From an uncultured Luteitalea sp. (GTDB taxonomy: Bacteria; Acidobacteriota; Vicinamibacteria; Vicinamibacterales; Vicinamibacteraceae), in assembly GCA_934541105.1 (NCBI GenBank), contig CAKTDA010000001.1, positions 806,001 through 870,000 on the forward strand: 64,000 nucleotides of DNA. The letters run 5' to 3'. A program made the translations under genes and the position numbers. This document shows, in pieces, positions 57,355 to 64,000 of the stretch (the first letter of the stretch is position 1; every line of letters begins with the position of its first letter). Under the pieces are notes generated by a model that was not told the origin of the DNA, made no database searches, and worked only from the letters and a program-made list of their open reading frames with translations.

Positions 57355-57918
57355 TCACACTCGGGAGAGGTACTCCCCCGTCTCGGTGTTGACGCGCAGG
57401 ACGTCGCCGACGTCCACGAAGGCGGGCACGGTGACGACGTAGCCGGTCTCGACGGTGGCGGGTTTGGTCTGCGCGCTCGCGGTCGCGCCCTTGATGCCGG
57501 GCACCGTGTCCACGACCTTCAGGTCCACCGTGAGGGGCAGTTCGATGCCCACGGGGTTGCTCTCGTAGAACTCGACGCTGATCGTGGACTCGGGCAGCAG
57601 GTAGTTCATCGAATCGCCGAGCGACTCCTCCGACATGCCGATCTGCTCGTAGGTGGCGGTGTCCATGAAGTAGAACGTGTCGCCATCGCGATACAGGTAC
57701 TGCATCTCGCGCTCGTCGAGCGTCGCGCGCTCCACGATGTCCTCCGAGCGGAACCGGTGCTCGAACATCGTGCCGTCCTTCACCTTGCGCATCTTGGCGC
57801 GGACGAATCCACGGAGGTTGCCGGGCGTGACGTGCTGCGTGTCGACGATGCGGCACAGCTCGTTGTTGTGCTTGATCAGGTTGCCCTTGCGGAGGCGCGT
57901 GGCGGCGACGGAACTCAT
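57355..57918 (-). CDS. efp: Elongation factor P
   Basis: 187-residue translation factor that rescues ribosomes stalled at polyproline. Three beta domains are present: KOW-like N-terminus (LRKGNLIKHNNE), OB-middle and C-terminal OB (VPAFVDVGDVLRVNTETGEY). At the tip loop, where E. coli has modifiable Lys34, this protein has Asn34 (TPGNLRGF, with Arg36 after). ATG 57918 with a GGGAG ribosome site. Divergent from hsp20. Confidence 0.95.
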   Translation of the reverse strand: MSSVAATRLRKGNLIKHNNELCRIVDTQHVTPGNLRGFVRAKMRKVKDGTMFEHRFRSEDIVERATLDEREMQYLYRDGDTFYFMDTATYEQIGMSEESLGDSMNYLLPESTISVEFYESNPVGIELPLTVDLKVVDTVPGIKGATASAQTKPATVETGYVVTVPAFVDVGDVLRVNTETGEYLSRV

Positions 57919-57996
57919 GACACTCCCTGACGGGCCGGGGACTGCGACCGGCCGGTCCAAAAACCCGAGGATGGTAGCACGCAGCCCTTTGCTACG

Positions 57997-58392
57997 ATGA
58001 ACCACATGCGCTGGGAATCCCTTCGCGAGTACCGGTCCCGGGCCGGACAGTCCGACCGCCGCGGCGACTCCGGCTGGACGCCCCCGGCCGACGTCAGCGA
58101 GACAGACGACGCCTACATCGTCGTCGCGGAGCTGCCCGGCGTGCAGCGCGCCGACGTGGACGTCGCCGCCACCGACGACACGCTGACGATCCGCGGCCAT
58201 CGACCCGACCCGGGCTGCGAGGCCACCTGCTACGTCCGCCTCGAGCGCGGGCACGGGCAGTTCGTCCGGCGGTTCACGTTCGCCGGCCGGCTCGCCGTGG
58301 ATCAGGTCCAGGCCGACTTCAAGGACGGCATCCTGACGGTGACGCTCCCCAAGGCCACCGAGGGCCGGGGCCGGCGAGTCGAGGTGGGCTGA
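57997..58392 (+). CDS. Small heat-shock protein (Hsp20 / alpha-crystallin)
   Basis: 131 residues with an alpha-crystallin domain (about 28-128): WTPPADVSETDDAYIVVAEL, PGVQRADVDV, then FVRRFTF and GILTVTLPK. The arms are short. It holds unfolding proteins for refolding by DnaK. ATG at 57997 and 58006 both possible. Only three bases separate it from the htrA-like gene, so the two probably form a stress-response pair. Confidence 0.93.
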   Translation: MNHMRWESLREYRSRAGQSDRRGDSGWTPPADVSETDDAYIVVAELPGVQRADVDVAATDDTLTIRGHRPDPGCEATCYVRLERGHGQFVRRFTFAGRLAVDQVQADFKDGILTVTLPKATEGRGRRVEVG

Positions 58393-58395
58393 GCG

Positions 58396-59535
58396 ATGCG
58401 GCGGCGATTCCTCCTGCCAGCGGCGCTGGTGCTCGGCAGCTTCGTGGCGGGCATGGTCGTCACCGGGCGCATCGGCCCCAGCGAGAACGCCGGTGCCCAG
58501 CCCTCGTCGGCGCCCGCGGCGCAGACGCCGGCAACCGCGTCCGCCGCACGCGTCCCCACCGCCAGCACGGCACTCCCGTCGTTCGAGGACGTCGCGGACC
58601 GCGTGATCCCGAGCGTGGTCAACATCTCGGCCGAGGGCACGCAGCGCTATCGCCTGCCCTTCGGGTTCTTCGACGAGCAGCCGACGCAGAACGCGGGCTC
58701 CGGCGTGATCATCCGCACGCAGGGCCAGGTCGGCTACGTGCTCACCAACGCCCACGTGATCGGCAACGCCAGCAGGTTTGCCGTCGTGTTGTGGAACCGG
58801 CGACAGCTCACCGCCGAACTGGTGGGGCTCGACCCTCATGCGGACCTCGCCCTGCTGCGCGTGTCGGACTCGTCGCTGCAGCCGATCGCCTGGGGCGACA
58901 GTTCGCGGCTGCGGGTGGCCGAGTGGGTGATGGCCGTCGGCAATCCCTACCAACTGGGCGAGACGGTCACGCTGGGCATCATCTCGGCACTCGGACGCAC
59001 CAACCCGCAGATCTCGCTCGTGGCCGACTACATCCAGACCGACGCGGCCATCAACCCGGGGAACTCGGGTGGCGCGCTCGTCAACCGTCGCGGCGAGTTG
59101 ATTGGCATCAACACCTGGATCTACAGCGAGAGCGGCGGGTATCAGGGCATCGGCTTCGCGGTGCCGAGCAACCTGGCACGCCAGATCGCCGGGCAACTCG
59201 AACGCCACGGCAAGGTGCGCCGCGGCTCGATCAGCGGCATCGTGGGCATCGTGCCGCTGACGCGCGGGCTCGCCGCCGATCTGGGCGTGCCGGCCGACGA
59301 CGGCGTCGTCGTGTATCGCATGAGCCGATCGGGCGATGCGTTCAGCGCGGGCATCAGGCCGGGGGACGTGATCGTCGCCTTCGACGGACAGGCCATCCGC
59401 AAGACGGAGGACTTCGAGCGCTCGATGCTGCAGGCCTCGGTGGGCGCCGTGGCGACGCTGCGCATCCGCCGTGGCGGTGAGGAGTTCGACGTCAAGGTGC
59501 CGGTCGTCGAGGCGCAGGTGCCGAGCCGGCGCTAG
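58396..59535 (+). CDS. HtrA/DegP-like periplasmic serine protease
   Basis: 379 residues with a signal or anchor (LLPAALVLGSFVAGMVV). Trypsin-like core: His in LTNAHVIG, Asp in HADLALL, Ser in NPGNSGGAL. One C-terminal PDZ domain (about 285-375: GIVPLTRGLAADLGVPADDG, RPGDVIVAFDG). It degrades or refolds misfolded envelope proteins. Immediately follows hsp20. DegS-like size (one PDZ) rather than DegP (two PDZs). Confidence 0.93.
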   Translation: MRRRFLLPAALVLGSFVAGMVVTGRIGPSENAGAQPSSAPAAQTPATASAARVPTASTALPSFEDVADRVIPSVVNISAEGTQRYRLPFGFFDEQPTQNAGSGVIIRTQGQVGYVLTNAHVIGNASRFAVVLWNRRQLTAELVGLDPHADLALLRVSDSSLQPIAWGDSSRLRVAEWVMAVGNPYQLGETVTLGIISALGRTNPQISLVADYIQTDAAINPGNSGGALVNRRGELIGINTWIYSESGGYQGIGFAVPSNLARQIAGQLERHGKVRRGSISGIVGIVPLTRGLAADLGVPADDGVVVYRMSRSGDAFSAGIRPGDVIVAFDGQAIRKTEDFERSMLQASVGAVATLRIRRGGEEFDVKVPVVEAQVPSRR

Positions 59536-59663
59536 CTCGGCCCTCCCTTGCCATCCGGTCGAGGTTCGACCAGAATCATTCGCCGCTCGGCGACGACGAG
59601 GTCGTCGCGGGCGGTGTGTGGCCTCGGGGAGTCTTCCCTGGGGCGCTTTCCGGAGGGGGGGAC

Positions 59664-60227
59664 ATGTTCAAGCGGGTATTGGCACTGATGGCGGTCGCGT
59701 GGGCCGCCCAGGCATCGGCAGCCCATGCGGCGCCGGTGTTGTGGGGTGTGAACGGACACGCCTACGACGTGATTGCCGCAGAGGGCATCACGTGGACCGA
59801 GGCGCGCAGCGCCGCCCAGGCCCTGGGCGCCGGCTGGGATCTGGCGTCGATCGGCGATGCTGCCGAGGACCAGTTCGTCCAGTCGCTGCTGCCACTGGCC
59901 GTGGCCGAGCGATCGCACTACTGGATCGGCGGCACGGACGTCGCAATCGAGGGCTCGTTCGCGTGGGTGGACGGCACGCCGTGGACGTACCAGAATTTCT
60001 GGGGCGGTGAACCCAACAACGCGTTCGACGACGAGCACTATCTGGCGTACGACCTGCGCGGCAGCACGTACGCGTGGAACGACGCACCGAACAGCCTTGC
60101 GCAGTTCGGCTTTGCGCGCGGCTACGTGGCCGAGCGCGGCGTCCAGACCGTGCCCGAACCGGCCACGGCCCTCCTCGCCCTCGGCGGCCTCGCGGCCGTG
60201 TGGATGCGTCGACGGGACATCCGCTAG
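59664..60227 (+). CDS. PEP-CTERM-sorted C-type lectin-like protein
   Basis: 187 residues. The strong GGAGGGGGG ribosome site favours ATG 59664. Signal peptide (VLALMAVAWAAQASAAHA), a C-type lectin-like domain (WTEARSAAQALGAGWDLASI, HYWIGGTD, FWGGEPNN with a QFW/EPN sugar-binding-type loop, YDLRGSTYAWND) and a C-terminal VPEPATALLALGG helix with RRR, the PEP-CTERM sorting tail. It should be handled by an exosortase and moved to the outside. It is likely to bind glycans at the surface. Function otherwise unknown. Confidence 0.86.
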   Translation: MFKRVLALMAVAWAAQASAAHAAPVLWGVNGHAYDVIAAEGITWTEARSAAQALGAGWDLASIGDAAEDQFVQSLLPLAVAERSHYWIGGTDVAIEGSFAWVDGTPWTYQNFWGGEPNNAFDDEHYLAYDLRGSTYAWNDAPNSLAQFGFARGYVAERGVQTVPEPATALLALGGLAAVWMRRRDIR

Positions 60228-60874
60228 TCGATCGGCAGGGCGCGCTCGCGGAGCGCGCCCTGCCTGTTCCTGCCGGACACCGCCGGATGCCCGGGCACGT
60301 ACCCGCGCCACGGATGTTCGGTCCCCACACGAATGCCGATGCGTGGCCCCCACGCGACCGGCAACCGCGCGGCACCGCGCGGCGCCCGCTCGATGCGCAG
60401 CGCGCCGTCGAAGAGCGGCTGCCGGTTCTGCGCACCCGTAATCCCCAGCGCACGCGTCAGGTTGCCGGGCCCGCGGCACAGGTCGGAGTCGCGGCCCTTC
60501 CAGTTCCCCACCGAGCCGTCGCGGCGCGTCGCCCGGCGGACCCGCATCAGGTCGAGGCCCTCGGTCGGATCGAGCGCACGGATCAGCACCGCCGCGGGTG
60601 ACCCCGGCGGTTCGGCGACGGCATTCACGAGCCAGTGCATGCCGTAGTTGAAGTAGACGTAGGCGATGCCGGGCGGCCCGTAGAGCGGCTGGTTCCGAGG
60701 AGTCGGCCCCGGGGCCGCGTGGCACGCCGGATCGTCCTCGCCGATGTAGGCCTCGACTTCGACGATGCGCCCCGCGGTGCGGGCGCCGCCCTCGTCGTGC
60801 ACGAGGACGCACCCGACGAGCGCCTCGGCCACCACGAGCGCCGGGCGCGCGTAGAAGTCCTGCGGAAGCGTCAC
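60224..60874 (-). CDS. 3-methyladenine DNA glycosylase (AAG/MPG type)
   Basis: 216 residues with the AAG fold signature VEVEAYIGEDDPACHA, YVYFNYGMHWLVNAV and LCRGPGNLTRALGI. The catalytic Glu lies in VEAYIG and Tyr in YGMHW. It removes alkylated bases in base-excision repair. GTG 60874 overlaps the HEAT-repeat gene stop. The 3' end of the gene contains a perfect hairpin (60234-60264) in coding sequence. Confidence 0.95.
   Translation of the reverse strand: MTLPQDFYARPALVVAEALVGCVLVHDEGGARTAGRIVEVEAYIGEDDPACHAAPGPTPRNQPLYGPPGIAYVYFNYGMHWLVNAVAEPPGSPAAVLIRALDPTEGLDLMRVRRATRRDGSVGNWKGRDSDLCRGPGNLTRALGITGAQNRQPLFDGALRIERAPRGAARLPVAWGPRIGIRVGTEHPWRGYVPGHPAVSGRNRQGALRERALPID
60234..60264. terminator. 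Perfect 13-bp hairpin, terminator of convergent genes
   Basis: Arms GGCAGGGCGCGCT and AGCGCGCCCTGCC with a five-base loop. It begins seven bases after the PEP-CTERM gene stop and lies inside the last codons of the glycosylase gene on the other strand. There is no T-tract, so intrinsic termination may be partial. Confidence 0.6.
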
Positions 60875-62127
60875 ACCTTCCGCAGGCGGGCAATCGCCCG
60901 TTCGGCCGCGCGGACGACGCGAAGGTCCTTGTCGCTGCGGGCACGCTCGAGCAGCACGAGGGCCTGATCGCCGCCGATGAATCCGAGCACGAGTGCCGCG
61001 CGTTCACGGGTCTCGACGTCCGGAGCCCCCAGCGCCTGCTCGAGGCCGGGCAGGGCGCGCGGGCCGAGCTCGACGAGATACGCCATCGCCTGCTCGTGGT
61101 TGGCGCCGTTGTCGAGGACGCTGACGAGGGCCGAGACGCCGCCGCTCGCCTGGCCAGAGCCGACCACCGCCGCGAACGCACCCGCGAGCCTCACGTCGGT
61201 TTCCTTGTCGGCCGCGAGCGCGGCGCCCGCCTGCTGTGCGGCCTCGGCATTGCCGCTGCGCGCCAGTCCTTCGGCGGCGAGCCGGCGCAGGTTGGGGGCC
61301 CTGGCCGTGAGTTGCGAGAGGAACAACTCCTGCGACGAGGCGTGGGCGATGCGCGCGAGCGCGTCGAGCGCCGCCTCGGCGCGCGGTCCCTTGCCCTCGT
61401 AGTACGAGAACTGCTCGGTGAGGGCCTGCAGCGACTGCCAGGCCTTGATGTCGCCCAGGGCGCGCATCGCGGCGGTCGCGACGCGGGTGCTGCGATCGTT
61501 GAGGGCGTTCACGAGCGCGTCGCCCGCCGTCGTCACGCGCAGGCCGCCAATCACGCGCGCCGCGGCCTCGCGGACGTCCTCGCTGCGGTCCTGGAGCAGC
61601 CGCTGCAGCGCGTCGGCCGCGTAGCCGTCGAGCGGCGGACGCGCCATCACGCCGAGCGCGTAGACCGACTCGAGCCGCACGCGCTCGCTCGGGTCGAACA
61701 TCGACTGGGCGAGGCCGTTCGTGAGCTCGATCGGCACCGGCTGGGGAATCAACCCGTACGGCCCGAGGTCGTAGATCCGCTGGGCGGCGGCGGTCAGCCG
61801 CGACGTCGGGCGCACGCGCAGCCCGCGGCGGCGATCGACGACGTCCGGCTTCTCGACGTGGTAATAGCTGAGGAGCGTGTAGATGGCCTCGAGCTGGATG
61901 TCGTCCACCGGATCGGTGAGCAGCTGGCTGATGGGCGCGATGGCCTCGGGATAGGCCGTGGCGCCGAGGGCGCGCAGGGCGTCGCGCCGCGTGTCCGGAT
62001 CGGGCGATCGCAGGTTGGCCACGACCTGGTCGTACGAGGTGCGCGGCGCGGCCGGGGGCTCCTGGGCAAGTGCCGGCGTGGCGCCCGCGAGGAGCCCCAC
62101 GAGAACGCTCGTCGTCAGTGCGTGCAT
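60871..62127 (-). CDS. Exported HEAT-repeat protein
   Basis: 418 residues with a signal peptide (ALTTSVLVGLLAGATPALAQ). About seven HEAT-type helical repeats, for example LRSPDPDTRRDALRALGATA, QSMFDPSERVRLESVYALGV, LNDRSTRVATAAMRALGDI and LGAPDVETRERAALVLGFI. It probably works as a scaffold for envelope complexes. ATG 62127 is 11 bases after uvrA; the two overlap in no frame. Stop overlaps the glycosylase start (GTGA). Confidence 0.88.
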   Translation of the reverse strand: MHALTTSVLVGLLAGATPALAQEPPAAPRTSYDQVVANLRSPDPDTRRDALRALGATAYPEAIAPISQLLTDPVDDIQLEAIYTLLSYYHVEKPDVVDRRRGLRVRPTSRLTAAAQRIYDLGPYGLIPQPVPIELTNGLAQSMFDPSERVRLESVYALGVMARPPLDGYAADALQRLLQDRSEDVREAAARVIGGLRVTTAGDALVNALNDRSTRVATAAMRALGDIKAWQSLQALTEQFSYYEGKGPRAEAALDALARIAHASSQELFLSQLTARAPNLRRLAAEGLARSGNAEAAQQAGAALAADKETDVRLAGAFAAVVGSGQASGGVSALVSVLDNGANHEQAMAYLVELGPRALPGLEQALGAPDVETRERAALVLGFIGGDQALVLLERARSDKDLRVVRAAERAIARLRKV

Positions 62128-62138
62128 CGCCAGACAGT

Positions 62139-64000
<1,862 letters not shown>

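Overview
The window is about 64 kb of GC-rich, densely packed bacterial chromosome with no rRNA, tRNA, transposase or phage gene in view. Several features point to Acidobacteriota, most likely class Vicinamibacteria (relatives of Luteitalea and Vicinamibacter). These are two proteins of the VWFA-related Acidobacterial family, a PEGA protein with an acidobacterial-looking C-terminal half, an hspR-regulated dnaK-dnaJ locus, a PEP-CTERM protein, and many GTG starts with ATGA/GTGA gene overlaps. The assignment is inferred from protein families, not from a marker alignment.

Layout. 1-5.4 kb (minus): heat-shock operon dnaK-dnaJ-hspR, a DnaC-like helicase loader and a partial hemW, with a near-consensus promoter before dnaK. 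5.5-9.4 kb (plus): a FecR/DUF6600 surface protein and penicillin-binding protein 1A. 9.4-10.8 kb: a decayed stretch with a truncated DUF433 gene, a lipoprotein and a frameshifted remnant. 10.8-16.6 kb (minus): V4R-like protein, TPR lipoprotein-like protein, SPOR protein, lnt and prfB with its programmed frameshift. 16.6-19.9 kb (plus): mobA, argS and a class I amidotransferase. 20-27.4 kb (minus): response regulator, valS, nadC, birA, an unknown gene and an rRNA/tRNA uracil methyltransferase. 27.5-41 kb: diheme cytochrome c, split methylmalonyl-CoA mutase, two VWA proteins, two acyl-CoA dehydrogenases, an FHA-GAF-PP2C phosphatase, a PEGA protein, a HAD phosphatase and a GNAT enzyme. 41-44.7 kb (minus): cmk-rpsA-HU-HIT. 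44.7-48 kb: a hydrolase, an orphan four-helix-bundle (23S rRNA intervening-sequence type) gene, and a striking array of hairpins. 48-54 kb (minus): uvrC, site-2 protease, trpS, scpA, scpB, rluB. 54-64 kb: a CDP-alcohol phosphatidyltransferase cluster, tdk, efp, hsp20-htrA, a PEP-CTERM lectin-like protein, DNA glycosylase mpg, a HEAT-repeat protein and a partial uvrA.

Most of the window is housekeeping: protein folding and quality control (dnaK/J, hspR, hsp20, htrA), translation (argS, valS, trpS, prfB, efp, rpsA), DNA repair (uvrA, uvrC, mpg), chromosome condensation (scpA/B, HU), envelope assembly (PBP1A, lnt, M50 protease) and propionate/branched-chain acyl-CoA metabolism (methylmalonyl-CoA mutase, acyl-CoA dehydrogenases).

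The stand-out is 45.9-48.0 kb. A four-helix-bundle gene lies outside any rRNA. It is flanked on its 5' side by GAATGC-type repeats and followed by twelve inverted-repeat modules. Every module begins with the same stop-codon junction as the gene itself, and the spacers between modules show nested duplication. This looks like an amplifying palindromic element attached to gene 3' ends, and I know of no standard feature class that describes it.
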